Positions 10,784 through 22,051 of a DNA stretch of 64,000 nt are shown here, piece by piece. The translations under genes were made by a program, and so were the position numbers. Within the stretch, counting starts at the first letter, position 1. The number at the start of each line of letters is the position of its first letter. Source of the stretch: Lithodes maja (lineage: Eukaryota > Arthropoda > Malacostraca > Decapoda > Lithodidae). The notes below the pieces were generated by a model, which was given only the letters and a program-made list of their open reading frames with translations, did no database searches and had not been told where the DNA came from. The stretch is from NCBI GenBank assembly GCA_037953745.1, contig JBAKBP010012997.1:1-64000 (forward strand), in the 5' to 3' direction.

Positions 10784-13700
10784 TTACCTAGTCATGTCAA
10801 ACTCTCGGTACCTGGTAGGTAATACATTCCTATTCCGTCTCACGCTCGTCCTGTTCTCATGTGTAGTGACAGGTTCATCAAGTCTACCGTGTATGTCTCT
10901 CACGTGTCTGTTGTTTGTGTAGACTGGAACACATATGTCTGTATAATTCCTATCTGTAGATCTAATGGTTGTGGTGTTGTCTGTATTAGTGACTTTTCCA
11001 TTATTTCTTATGTCAGCGTTTTCACTTGTCATCCGTAAATGACCTCTATTTCGTCTTATCGCTCCATTTTCTGTCTCCACTTCATACGATCGCTCGTCTA
11101 ATCTCCTGGTTACAACTCCTCGTTCCCACTTCTTCTTGCCTAGTGATGTTGGCTTGATTCGCACCATGTCACCTTCAACCAATGGTTCCAAAACTCTCGA
11201 ACCTTTGTCATAGTACTTCTTGCTTTTGAGATCTTTCAGCATCTTCCGCTTCACTCGCTCCAACATAATTCCTTTCGGCTCCAACAACTTGCTAGTAGTC
11301 GGCAGTAACGTCCTCGTACATCGACCAAAGTTGAGTTGTGCTGGACTCTCTTCCAAATCTTGCATAGGCGTATTTCTGTAGTCTAGAATCGCCAAACACG
11401 GATCTTCACCACTCTCGACAGCTTTCTTGATTAGTTTCTTCGCCGTCTTGACCGCTGATTCTGCTTTACCGTTCGACTGGGGATGATGTGGGCTGCTCGT
11501 TCGATGTTCAAAGTCATACTTCTCCGCGAATTCTTGAAATTCTTCACTGCTGAACTGCGGACCATTGTCACTAACTAGTACATTTGGCAGTCCATATCTT
11601 GCAAAGTGCGCCTTCAACTTCCTGATAACAGCGCTTGACTTAGTGTTTTCCAGGTAGTCAACTTCCCAGAAATTACTGAAATAGTCCACTGTAACAAGAT
11701 AGTTGTGACTCTTGATTGTCATAAGGTCTACACCTACTTTCTCCCATGGTCGGCTGGTTTGCTCATGAGTCATCAGAGGTTCTTTTTGTTGAGCTGTAGA
11801 GTATGTGTTACAAATTTCACACTCTGAAATGAATTGCTTCATCTCTGCATTCATTCCTGGCCAAAACAAACATTCTCTTGCACGTCGTAGACAACCTTCA
11901 ACTCCCATATGTGACGAATGTATAGCGGACTTCATCTTCTGACGTAGACTGGTAGGAATTACAACACGTTCTCCCTTGAAGATCAATCCATCTTGAAATG
12001 ACAGTTCTGCTCGTACATTAAAGTATGGTTTCAGTATGGTCTCTACTTCACTCTTGTCTTCTGGCTATCCTTTGAGAATTATCTCCTTCAATAGTTGCAA
12101 TGCTTCATCTTCCTCAGTTGCTCGACGGATTTCTTGCAATCGTTCACTTCGGATGGGTACGTAGTCTGTCATGTTGATCTGTTCAAACACCTCTTCCTGC
12201 ATATCTCTTGTGTTTTGCAGATAAGCTCTTGATAGAGTGTCGGCTAGATACATTTCTTTGCCCTTCTTGTGAACAATCTCGACATCATACTGTAGTATCC
12301 TCATCAACATCCCTTGCAGTCGTCTTGGTACACTTGACAACGGCTTATTTTGGATAGCTTCTAGAGGTTTATGGTCGCTCTGGATTGTCGTCTTCCTCCC
12401 AAAACAATACTGATGAAACTTGTTCAGTGCAAAGACGATTTCCAAAGTCTCCTTCTCTATCTGCGCATATCGTGTCTCCGTGTCAGTCAGTGCTCGACTT
12501 GCAAATGCGATTGGTTTACCCTCTTGAAGTAACGCTGCTCCTAAACCTTTTTGAGATGCATCACATTGAATCTCCAACTTTTGCTCTGGGTTGTAGTACT
12601 GTAAGATGGGTGTTTGGGTCATCATCTTCTTGATCCTCTTGAACGCCTCATCGTGTTCTCTTGTCCACTTCCACTCGGTGTCCTTATGGGTCAGCTTCCT
12701 CATAGGCTCCATGACATCCGATAGACTGGGTACAAATTTACTCAAGTAGTTCACCATTCCAGACAGTCGTCGTACTGCAGTCACATCCTCTGGTGCTTGC
12801 ATCTTCACGATTGCTTCAATCTTCTTTGGGTCAGCCATCAGACCATCCCGTGAGATCTTGTGACCTAGAAATGTGATTTCTGTACTACCAAGCTCAGTCT
12901 TTGCTCTGTTCAGCCTCAGACCCTTTGCTCGGCATCTGTCCAGTAGGTTTCTCAGCTTTGAGTCATGATCCCTTGCAGCTTCTTCATCAGTGTCACCAAC
13001 TCCAAAGACCAAAATGTCATCAGCAACACAAATTACGCCTTGTAGATCATCCAGAACCAGTTGTAGCTTCTTCTGAAATATTTCGCTACTTACAGCCAGA
13101 CCAAAAGGAAGTCTGTTCCACCTGTATCTCCCATACGGTGTTTGAAATGTTGTCAGCTTGCGTGATTCTTCATCCAACACACAGTGCCAGTAGCCATTCT
13201 TGAGGTCAAGCTTGGAGAAAATTTTGGCTTTTGCAAGGTCAGGCAGAATGTCGTCGATTACCGGTAGAGGGTGCATCTCTCTTATGAGTGCTTTGTTCAG
13301 AGCTTGAGGGTCAATGCAAATTCTCAGATCCCCCGACTTCTTGGTTCCTGCTACCATTCGACTTACCCATTCTGTAGGCTCGTCGACCTTAGTAATGACA
13401 TTTTCCTGCTCCAACTGCTCCAGTTTCTCTTTAACCTTCGACTTGATGCTCAATGGTACTCTACATGAAGGAATTGCAATAGGTTTCACCGACTCATCCA
13501 CTGTTAGATGAACATTTCCTGGTATCTTGCCAACTTCATCAGCAAATACGTCTTCGTAGTCTGTTAGGATGTCATTCATTACACAGATGTTTTCATAGTT
13601 AACTGTGATGAATCCCATCTTCTCAGACGCTCGCTTACCAAGAATTGGTGTAACAACCTGTTTTACAACAACAAACTCAACAGAATAGTACCTTTGTGGT

Positions 13701-14747
13701 TGCTTGCAGTTGCGGACATCAATCCTACACTTTCCCAACGGCTGAATTGTAGTAGAGTTCCACATTTGAAGAGTTGACTCACACGGCTGTAGCTCTGCGT
13801 CCGGTACCAGATGACTTGGAATGGCATTCACACTTGCCCCGCTGTCGATCTGGAACTTCACTTTATTACCGTTGACCATGAGATTAGCCATTATGTGTTT
13901 TCCTCTGGATCCGGTCGATACGTTCATGATGTATTCCCGTCCTCTTGAGTTATCTTCTGAGTCGTCGCTTTCTTCTGGGACTCCATCTTCTACCGCATGG
14001 ACTCTGCGCGATGTCTTCTTTTTGCGTCCTGTCGCTGCGCTACTTGGTGCTCCACCGGTCGTTGCATTACTTGGATATTTCTTGGCATAGTGTTCCGTTT
14101 TCTTGCATTTATGACATTTGGCATCAGTTGCAGGACAGTTCTTCTTACCCCAATAATGTGCTAAACCACACCAGTCGCACTGCGTGAGGTTAGGCTTAGT
14201 CTTTGTTGTTTGTGGATTACTCTTCTTCTTGGGTTTTGCACTGAGTTTGTGTAGAGACTCCTGCTTGTCACTTCGAAATGCTGTCATTGATCTCCTTGAA
14301 GTTTCATAGGCAGTACACATCTTAAGTACAACATCTAGAGTTAGGCTATCCTCCCTAAAGAATTTTTCCCGAAGTGTATCCTCTTGGCAACCAAAAACAA
14401 TTTTATCCCTCAGAAGTTCATCTTGAAGTTCTCCATATCCACAGTGTCTTACCAAAGTCTTCAGCCTAGTGATAAAAGATTCCAAGGATTCATCTTTCCT
14501 TTGCATGCTATCATGAAAGTTGTACCTCGCCATCAGCTGCTCATCTCTTGGTGAAAAATGCTTGTCAAATTTCCCAATTAATGTTGCATAAGTCAGGGCA
14601 GATTCATCTTCTATGCCAAAAGATTCGTAGATATCTAGCAGAATGTTACCTCCAGTCAACAATTTCGCTATTTTAATATAATCACTTTTACCCTTCAAAC
14701 CGTTGCCGATGATGTATAGATCGAGTTTCTTCTTGTAACGCCTCCTT
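10784..14747 (-). pseudogene. Mag/K02A2.6-like Ty3/Gypsy Gag-Pol, nonsense codon in pol
   Basis: One minus-strand frame runs from 14747 to 10784, broken only by TAG at 12067-12065. Order: gag (KKKLDLYIIGNGL, then CDWC...CPAT and CHKCKKTEHYAKKY, where the last knuckle Cys is Tyr); protease FQIDSGAS; RT with LDLKNGYWHCVL and VADDILVFG (near 13020; Val replaces the usual Tyr/Phe); RNase H from QCDASQKGLGAALL; after the stop, integrase with an HHCC finger (HSSHMGVEG ... CEICN), VGVDLM, VSDNGPQFSS and NGKAESAVK. This is the usual Gypsy order PR-RT-RH-IN. The frame also continues artificially into the (AAG)n tail of the LINE inserted at 14748. One stop and one knuckle change suggest recent inactivation. 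Confidence 0.88.
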
Positions 14748-16607
14748 CTTCTTCTTCTTCTTCTTCTTCTTCTTCTTGTGGAGTTGCTGTCCCCTCTCAA
14801 AGCCAGCTCACCTATGCACCGGTGACTTCTCCAGAAACAGCTAGAGCTAGATTTAAGAATTAGTTTAGAAATTATGTAGTCATAGAAAGGATAGTTAAAG
14901 ACAAAGAATTGAAGTATATAGCTTAAGCAGAACTCTCCCCTCCTTATTTTACCCCCTCCTCCACCCCCCAATATCTTGTTCTCTCCTTACCTTAATTTAA
15001 CTTTTCCCCTCTCTACTATTTAATCTCATTTTTCTTCCTCCCCCGCTCTGGTCCCCTTCTCCCCCCTCACCCTATTCTATTCTATTCCTTTTTCTCTTCT
15101 GCCACACCTGCTCCAGGAATCTTTTCACTACCTTCATTCTTTTCCCCATTTCCCCATCTACCCCCTCTTCTGTCCCGAGACCTAACACAAATTTTACACC
15201 CTCATCCTCCTCCTCTTTCTGCTCTTCCCATTCCCTCTCCCCTACCACCCGTTTCAACTCATTTTCCAACCCCTCTCTCTCCTCTGCATACCCCTGGCAC
15301 TCTGTCACTATATGTTCTATTGTCTCCTCCACTCTCCTCCCTCCCACCTCACACTGTAGACACTCTTTCACCCCCCCATTCCACCTCCATGTTCTCCTAT
15401 TTGTCTCTAATGCTCCTGCCCTAGCCTTAAACAGTAGTTCAGCTCCCCAACTTCCGTCATAGAACTCCTCTTTTCTCGGTCTCCCCTTGCTTCTATATCT
15501 TATCAGTGTACTTTTCTTCTCCATATTTCTCTTCCATTCCTGTCTTCCTACTTCCTTCACTCTCGTTCCTATCTCTTTCTCTAGTCTCCTTCCCTGACCT
15601 AGTCCTGCATTACTCCCTACATCTCTCCACTCCTCTCCCACCCTTCTTTGTTTCACTCCTATTTTTTTCAGTTTTCTCTTACACTCTTTTGCCCATCTAC
15701 TCTTCCCCTCCCCCCATTCATTCACTCTCCTTGGCCACCTATGATCCTCCATCTCCTCCAACCTACTCTTGTACCTCAACTTTGCCTTCGCCACTCTCTC
15801 CTCAAACGTACTCCATCCCATCTCCCCTCTCACTGCTTCATTTGCTGTCCACCTTCTTGCTCCTAACCCCATTCTTCCTATTTTATTTTGTCCCGTCTCC
15901 AGTCTATTTATTTCACCCCCTGTACTCCCTCTCACATCCATCCCGTACATTATTCTCGGCACTTCAAAGTCCTTCCACACCTCTCTTACTATTTTATATT
16001 TATTTACTCTGGTTTTTGTCACATTCCACAGTTTCCCACTACACTGCTCCACCTTCATGATTTTCTCATTCATTGTCCTTTGTCGCCCTTCCCTCCCTAT
16101 CCATACCCCTAAATACTTCACTTCCTCCCTTGTTTCTATTCTTTCCCCTCCTATCCTCATTTCTACTGCCTCTGGTCCATTTACTACTATCATACTGCTT
16201 TTCTCTACACTGAACTTCATTTCTAGGTCTCTGCCAAACCTTTCCGCCTCCTGTAACATTTCCCCCATATCTTCCTCTGTCTCTGCTGTCAACACAACAT
16301 CATCAGCAAACGTCAGAATTGCTAGCCTATACTGCCCTATTTTCACTCCTTGACCCTTACTCTTAATTCTCCTCACCAACTCCTCCATGCACATTGCAAA
16401 AATTAGTGGTGACAGGTTACATCCCTGCCTTAACCCTTTCCTTCTCCTGATTCCTTTCACTGCAATATTTTTCCACACAATCTCTGTCTCCGCCCCTTCA
16501 TACATATTCATTATCATGTTCCTTATCTTCCTACTCACTCCTAGTTTCTCCATCACTGCTTCTGCAACTCCCCTACTAATCTTATCATATGCCTTCTCCA
16601 CATCACA
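14748..16607 (-). mobile_element. 5'-truncated LINE with purine-rich 3' UTR and (AAG)n tail, nested in gag
   Basis: The coding part runs from about 16607 to the stop at 15072: DVEKAYDKIS, GLRQGCNLSPLIF, the catalytic LTFADDVVLTAE, then a long C-terminal region with GRPRK and a knuckle (CLQCEVGG ... HIVTEC). The RT starts abruptly at the DVEKAYDK motif, so it is 5'-truncated. A purine-rich 3' UTR extends to (AAG)n at about 14749-14778. Gag of the Mag-like element continues directly after the tail, and a plausible gag start lies on the far side at 16665, so the LINE is nested. The coding part shows no break. LINE clade uncertain. Confidence 0.8.
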
Positions 16608-16665
16608 CCACTGCTTGCTCAATCTCAGACTTGCAGACGAATAAAGGCTGTGAAGTGGATGCCAT
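16608..16665 (-). pseudogene. Probable gag N-terminus of the Mag-like element, cut off by the LINE
   Basis: A minus-strand ATG at 16665 opens MASTSQPLFVCKSEIEQAV and then runs into the LINE at about 16607. It lies about 110 bp downstream (minus sense) of a primer-binding-site-like sequence. A start at this distance from a PBS fits gag. Assignment rests on position and on the gag body reappearing after the LINE tail. Confidence 0.55.
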
Positions 16666-16771
16666 GACGTCACTCATATCTTTCGACTTTTTGAGGTTAA
16701 ATCCAAGGATAACTCACTATTTCAGCTGTAGAACTTAGTCAGCAGTACTTAATTCACACGTACACTGCTTA

Positions 16772-16786
16772 CCCAGCTGCCACCAT
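16772..16786 (-). promoter_or_regulatory. Primer binding site and LTR end of the Mag-like Gypsy
   Basis: On the minus strand, ...ATCAACA ends at 16786 and TGGTGGCAGCTGGG follows. A CA terminus followed by TGG is the expected LTR/PBS junction, where a tRNA 3' CCA pairs to prime minus-strand DNA. The upstream LTR start was not located with certainty. Confidence 0.6.
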
Positions 16787-16919
16787 GTTGATATGGGTAT
16801 ATATATCGGGTTCTTAATGAGACACACTGGATAGGGGTTCACATATATTGGGGGAGTCTGGTTACACGCCTCTTGTCGTCAAGGGAGGTTTAGGAAGCCA
16901 TGCCTTGATATCGGCTCGC

Positions 16920-17300
16920 CTGTAGATTAAAATGCAAAACCTGCAAACCAAACAAAACAAAACTGGGACAAGGACAACATAAAGTCAAATTAAATTATCA
17001 AAATCGCTATGTGGAAACAACGCTTACTAAAATGAAAATTATTAAATAAAAGAACACAATCCACCACATAGGGTGTACATTACTACATGAGCAAGTTAAT
17101 CTGTTTCCCAAGCAAACTAATCGCACATATAACAACGCACTATCGTCACGTTAAAGGAAGTAGTCAAGTTTGGGAAGTCCGGGACGTTCTGGCAAATTTG
17201 ACTAAACTCTGCATGAATAAAGAAACTACATGTTAAATGTCAAAATATTATTTAAAATCAAATTTGCAACATGACAAGACATTAACAATTGTACAAAATA
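16920..17300 (-). repeat. Dispersed repeat, inverted copy of 42050-42395
   Basis: The reverse complement of this stretch aligns with 42050-42395: shared words include CCAGAACGTCC, ACTTCCCAAA, GATGTACA/AATGTACA, GTGGTGG and TTTCCACATAG. It is non-coding. It lies where the LTR of the Mag-like element would be, so both copies may be diverged LTRs of that family. Confidence 0.6.
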
Positions 17301-17329
17301 CAAATATTGATAAGATATCTATACTATTA

Positions 17330-17470
17330 CAAAATAATATATAAAATACAGTACAGCACTCACTAACGATAGTGCTATCGGGTAGGTACCTGTAAGCATA
17401 GCATGCCTCAAGTGACCCCTATCAATAACTACCCTACAGATAACCTACATTTATAGCACAAATAAATTAA
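17330..17470 (-). repeat. Dispersed repeat, inverted copy of 35645-35800
   Basis: The reverse complement reads CTATAAATGTAGGTTATCTG, GGTAG..ATTG.TAGGGGTCA, ACCTACCCGATA and TTAGTGAGTGCT, matching 35663-35770. Non-coding; function unknown. Confidence 0.65.
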
Positions 17471-17791
17471 GGAAATCGCAAAAGTAAGCAATTGATACTA
17501 TCGACAATGAATATATATAATATAAAGACAAATAATTGCAAAATATGAAGTAACAACAGTAAAATGCCCCAGAACAAGAAGCCCACCACAGAAGCCACGA
17601 GCGAACACCACACAGAAACACCCGGAAGAAAGGTCCACAGAACGAAAGGACCAGCTGACCGAGCCAGCCATTTCAGACAGGCCCAAGCCCGCAGGGCTAA
17701 GCAGCTCATGGCCACACCTTGTTACCTTTTCTAAACTGACCATTTTTCCACACCTCACGTACACTAACCCCCTCGTGTCCTACACTCCTAA

Positions 17792-18375
17792 CTACAAAGA
17801 TGATGAACAGGAATATACATTCATATTAAAAACAACCATGCCCTGTCCCGACGTTGAGCCAATGCCAACACATCAGACAGCCATAATATTTATGTATGTT
17901 CTTACATCCGAGAAGTAGATTTTATATATATCTTAGAAGTTAAAACACCCACGTTTGTTCCTAGACCTCTTATATCATTTTCCATGACTAGTATAGATAT
18001 ATGTAACCCGTGCCCACTGCCCAGTCGCCCCTTGCATTTGTTCCTCTAGTAACTAAGTCTATAATATTAACTGCCACCAGCATTGATACGACATGGCGGC
18101 ACTGTCCTTGCTACAAAGATGATGAACAGGAATATACATTCATATTAAAAACAACCATGCCCTGTCCCGACGTTGAGCCAATGCCAACACATCAGACAGC
18201 CATAATATTTATGTATGTTCTTACATCCGAGAAGTAGATTTTATATATATTTTAGAAGTTAAAACACCCACGATTGTCCCTAGACCTCTTATATCATTTT
18301 CCATGACGAGTATAGATATATGTAACCCGTGCTCAGTCGCCCCTTGCATTGTTCCTCTAGTAACTAAGTATTAAT
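17792..18375 (+). repeat. Tandem repeat inside the 5' LTR (319-bp unit, about 1.8 copies)
   Basis: Units begin CTACAAAGATGATGAACAGG at 17792 and 18111. The second is incomplete and runs into the unique sequence near 18370. The 3' LTR carries three units. Confidence 0.9.
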
Positions 18376-20730
18376 ATTAACATTCCCTAACATCTTGTCT
18401 TGCCAGACTAAGCTTTATGAAGACCCATCGCCCCATAAATCTATGTATGCAATCCTTAGGTTAAGTATTTTTATCCGCCATTGTGTTCACCTTTTTCCAT
18501 TTACTTTCCACAATTGTCATACGTCTTCCCCTTGCCTCCTTCGTATCCACAGCCCACACTACGCCAATTTACTTCGTGTCTTACACCTCTTACCCCAACC
18601 AGAGATTGTATAAGATAACCTGGTTACCAGTATCTGTCATAAGTACCCCGAAACAATAACTAAGTACCCCTACGAACTGCCGCTTTTGTTGGTATTTATA
18701 TTTATATTTAATAGAAAACGCAGTTCCCAGGACCAACTAATAGTATCCATAACCCTCGGACTGATCACATAACTCTATCTTTTCCAGACTCATATACCAC
18801 CCCATAGTTGCATTCCCCGGTAGCATATTTTGGCTAACGTATTCTACTGCCTTTTCAAACTTTCCATATCAAGTGTAGCCTAATGCCACCCCCACGCCCA
18901 GGGACCTTAGGGGCAAAATTTCCCTGTAGCCCTTGAACTCTCCCCCCCTCTCAGTAAGAATTCCCGCGCTTCTCGACTCTTGTCCGACCTAGCCTCTCTC
19001 TCATACCTCTTGAAGATCCTTGAATTGTCCGTTGCTAACGCTCTCCAACCTTTTATATATATACTCCTATCCAGCCTACCTTCACTTAGTAGGCCAGAAC
19101 AACATTAGAACTTTACTAGCCCCTTGCATGCCATCTATTCTCTTACAACACATTCACAACCCTGCACCCAATGGTCGTCGGTGCGAGGCTAGCCGCCCCG
19201 CCAGTTACTAACTTCTATTGCCATACTTCCAGATAAATGTGGCAGAGTTAGCAACCCAGTCTCCACCACATCCAGCAAACTCTACAATTAACAACCAGCC
19301 GAGTAAAACCAGCTAGCTAAGGCACCTTCGGTTTTGGTATTAAAGACACCCACATCTGTCTCATACACAGAGGGTTATTATAAACACTGGTGATATGGCA
19401 AGCCCCTAGCCACAGCCGCCGGACGACGATCACAGAGAGAGTGCGCCCAGCTCCCCCTTTTGGCCCACCCGAGGAGGGAGACCCCCACCCCCGCGGAGGT
19501 ATACCTGGCCCCTGTTTTGACTTTCGAGTCATTGCCAGGTAGCACAGGAATTCTTCCTATCAATGAACTAACCATGAATGACTAACACCTTTACTAACCT
19601 CTATTAACTCACAATAAACCATTTACCTTTCTTGCATGCTCTGATCACTAAATTAACACCTCAGATATACCATAGAATGAAGATTGAACAATCTAGAGAG
19701 ACGTTCCTATCACAGCTGTCCCCATCCTCCTCGCAAAGTAGATCCAGTCTCTCTCCCCTAATTACGTCCAGTATAGCCAAAATAGTACCTCTTACTAAGG
19801 CTCAGTTATATGAAATATAAAGGCTTTCCTATAGCCCTGTGCCACAACAGTAAATACCATCTTACCTAGTCTCCATTTCTATTGAGAGCTCAATTAAGTT
19901 CATAAGACTCGAGATCCCTACTGTCTACAGGGTCCAGAACCGAGCCTATAAATCTAACTCCCGCCCCCAGTCAAATCAGTTGAAAGCTAGACACCAACCA
20001 GTGGTCACTACCCTGCAGTTTACCTCTAGCTCTGCCTTGTGTTGTTCCGGAGTTGAGAGATTCCAGATCCGGCAGACTCCGTGGCAGAGAAGACTGATAG
20101 AAGCATCTGTCCATGTACAAGTCCTAACGTGCACCTTATAACCTTCACACAAATTCGTGGGTATATAAGTGTGTAGCCAGCAACGATCATCAAGAGATCC
20201 GACTTGAGAACTTCCTACATTTTGGACCATCTGGACGGCCGAGGAACCAGTCGTTAGCCCCCAACATCACCGGAAGCAAGATAACCAGGACCAGATCTAC
20301 CCATACTATTCAAGATTCATGTTGCTAGTACTAAGTGTTATAGTACTAGCTTGATACTCACTTATTAACTTTCTATAAAGTGGCTAAGACCTTGTCCAGC
20401 GCAATTCATATTTAACCATTCCATTTGGGACGTACTAAGCGATCAGTGCTTTTTAATTAACAGGCGACTTTGACTCTCGTAATTACCTTATTCAGATATT
20501 CAAACTCTAGTAATATCTAACGTCGCCCACTGATTTGTGTTCTACGTATTTCTGCTTCAAGAATATCAAACTTAGTTCAGTACCCCCATGAGGTTACTAG
20601 AGATTGCCGTGTTCTACAATACGCGTGTCTAATCCTAACTGTGAGCTGCTACTTGGGCACGCGACCAGCCAGCAAGAGGTCAAATCAGTGACATTGAATT
20701 ATACGAATATATTGAGGTCTTCCAGTAAAA

Positions 20731-20760
20731 ATATAAACTTGCTAATTAAACCAGTGATCA
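20731..20760 (+). promoter_or_regulatory. Probable LTR core promoter (TATA plus initiator)
   Basis: ATATAAA at 20731-20737 is followed about 20 bp later by CCAGTGATCAGAAG, an arthropod-like CAGT initiator. The 3' LTR keeps both parts (TATATAAA at 31302 and CCAGTGATCAGAAG at 31325) despite divergence around them, which supports a function. U3 would then be about 3.2 kb and R-U5 about 0.28 kb. Confidence 0.55.
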
Positions 20761-20890
20761 GAAGATTATACCTGAACGTTGGAAGTGGGAGACTAGGCTC
20801 CATCCAGATCCGCTAATGCTAGCAGTTCCCTTCTATCATTTGTTTTGTGCGAATATAACTATCTTTCTATGCTCTTTATTTCTTTACTTA

Positions 20891-20896
20891 AATAAA
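20891..20896 (+). terminator. LTR polyadenylation signal
   Basis: AATAAA, conserved at 31451-31456 in the 3' LTR, about 130-140 bp downstream of the putative start site and ~140 bp before the LTR end. Confidence 0.6.
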
Positions 20897-21038
20897 CGTA
20901 AACTTGTGTCGTGTTACCGTGTGTTTATTTTGTGTTCTCTATTCCTCATACCTTGTATTGTGCATGCAGCCTTCTATACCCAGTCATTCAGAACTCACAT
21001 TACCCAAGTTAAACCTGTAGAAAAACAGGGCATAACAT

Positions 21039-21053
21039 TGGCGGCAGCGGTGG
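21039..21053 (+). promoter_or_regulatory. Primer binding site of the large Gypsy element
   Basis: TGGCGGCAGCGGTGG begins one base after the LTR end (ATAACA, T). A PBS starting TGG pairs with a tRNA 3' CCA end. It is absent after the 3' LTR, where the sequence changes at once. Confidence 0.75.
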
Positions 21054-21118
21054 TTCTTGATTCGGATATAAGGTTGCATTACATTACAAGTTTGGAACAG
21101 CTAGAACACGAGAACATC

Positions 21119-22051
21119 ATGGCGCAACCTACCCACACTTCCATCCCAAATTATGATCAAACAAATTATGGGATCGAAGTATTCATGGACGTAGTGAAAC
21201 CCTTACTTGACGTTAGTTATACCACGGACGCACAAAAAATAGCCGTAACAGTACCACACCTGGGAAAAGCCGTTCCCCTGGTGGCCTATCAAGTGCACCC
21301 TGACCTCACCTGGAACGAATTTCGCACAATAGTGATTGAAGCCATTAGACCTTCGTTGGGCGCTTTCGTGGCCCACACCCGTATCTTAGACACGAAATTC
21401 GAAGGCGATCTAGATACCACAGTGAGTAAGCTTGCCCAAAACATAAAACATTCTTTCCCCACGTTGACCAAAATCCAACAAGAACAGCAAATTCTGGTCA
21501 ACCTTGTGTCAATATTGCCCTCAGCAGTAACAGACCATTTCCGGGTGCACGATTTCGTCGGATACAGAAAAGACCTCATCACGATCCGACGTATTTTGGC
21601 CGTGTGCACAGAAGCACCCACCCAAATCGCTGCAATCAAGAGGTTTCCCACGCGCCCGCAGCAAACCAACCACCAAAACCCCAACAATGCCTCCCCAGCC
21701 TCATCTTTCAACAACAGACCCACCTACCCTTCCGGCAAGCCCCAACCCAGTAGACCCCGGTTCCAACCGTCCCAGCCACGCAGAATCTTCAACCGGAACC
21801 GCAACTACAACACCTACCAAAGTAAAAACCCTACCTTAGTTATTATCAACCCCTATGATTTCCCTGCCTGTAATGCTCAGTGTGCCCTCCACCAAATTCG
21901 TGACTCTGCCAAACCTCGCCCCTCTACCCCTCGCATTTCTGTAAATGAAGAGGAGTGGGGACAAGAGGAAGAAATTGCCCCCCATACCATGACCTCAGAC
22001 GATACCGAGGAAATCCTGGAAGAGGTAAATACCGACCCCCAGGATTTTTAA
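21119..22051 (+). CDS. gag: Gag of the large Ty3/Gypsy element
   Basis: The first ATG after the PBS (21119, MAQPTHTSIP) gives a 310-residue protein ending TAA at 22049-22051. The frame is also open upstream through the LTR, but a start there would be inside U5, so 21119 is preferred. The N-terminal two thirds look like a helical capsid region (LTWNEFRTIVIEAIRPSLG, DTTVSKLAQNIKHSF). The C-terminal third is basic and Arg/Pro/Asn-rich (RPRFQPSQPRRIFNRNRNYN) and ends acidic. No CCHC knuckle is present; CNAQCALH is only a partial match. Packaging would then rely on the basic region, as in some errantivirus-like Gag proteins. It overlaps pol, which is in the -1 frame. Confidence 0.8.
   Translation: MAQPTHTSIPNYDQTNYGIEVFMDVVKPLLDVSYTTDAQKIAVTVPHLGKAVPLVAYQVHPDLTWNEFRTIVIEAIRPSLGAFVAHTRILDTKFEGDLDTTVSKLAQNIKHSFPTLTKIQQEQQILVNLVSILPSAVTDHFRVHDFVGYRKDLITIRRILAVCTEAPTQIAAIKRFPTRPQQTNHQNPNNASPASSFNNRPTYPSGKPQPSRPRFQPSQPRRIFNRNRNYNTYQSKNPTLVIINPYDFPACNAQCALHQIRDSAKPRPSTPRISVNEEEWGQEEEIAPHTMTSDDTEEILEEVNTDPQDF

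Larger units (their letters stand above)
17558..21037 (+). repeat. 5' LTR (3.48 kb) of the large Ty3/Gypsy element
   Basis: A long direct repeat with 27910-31596. It begins AGTAAAATGCCCCAG at about 17558 and ends GGCATAACA at 21037, just before a primer binding site. AGT-initiated LTRs are known from 17.6/297-type Gypsy elements. The first 2.45 kb are almost identical to the 3' copy; the last ~1 kb differ substantially. It contains two tandem repeat units (17792 on), a TATA-like box and AATAAA near its end, and at its start a copy of the last ~59 codons of pol. At 3.5 kb it is far longer than a usual Gypsy LTR (a few hundred bp). Confidence 0.88.

Noticed and set aside
14748..14971. Poly-Arg leader and Gly-rich N-terminus on the Gypsy Gag
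   Set aside because: They translate the (AAG)n tail and purine-rich 3' UTR of the LINE inserted upstream.
15506..16353. Ser/Pro/Leu-rich plus-strand frames
   Set aside because: They are antisense readings of the purine-rich LINE coding strand.
20816..21118. Gag starting inside the LTR
   Set aside because: The upstream frame crosses the LTR end and PBS; the first ATG after the PBS (21119) is the expected start.
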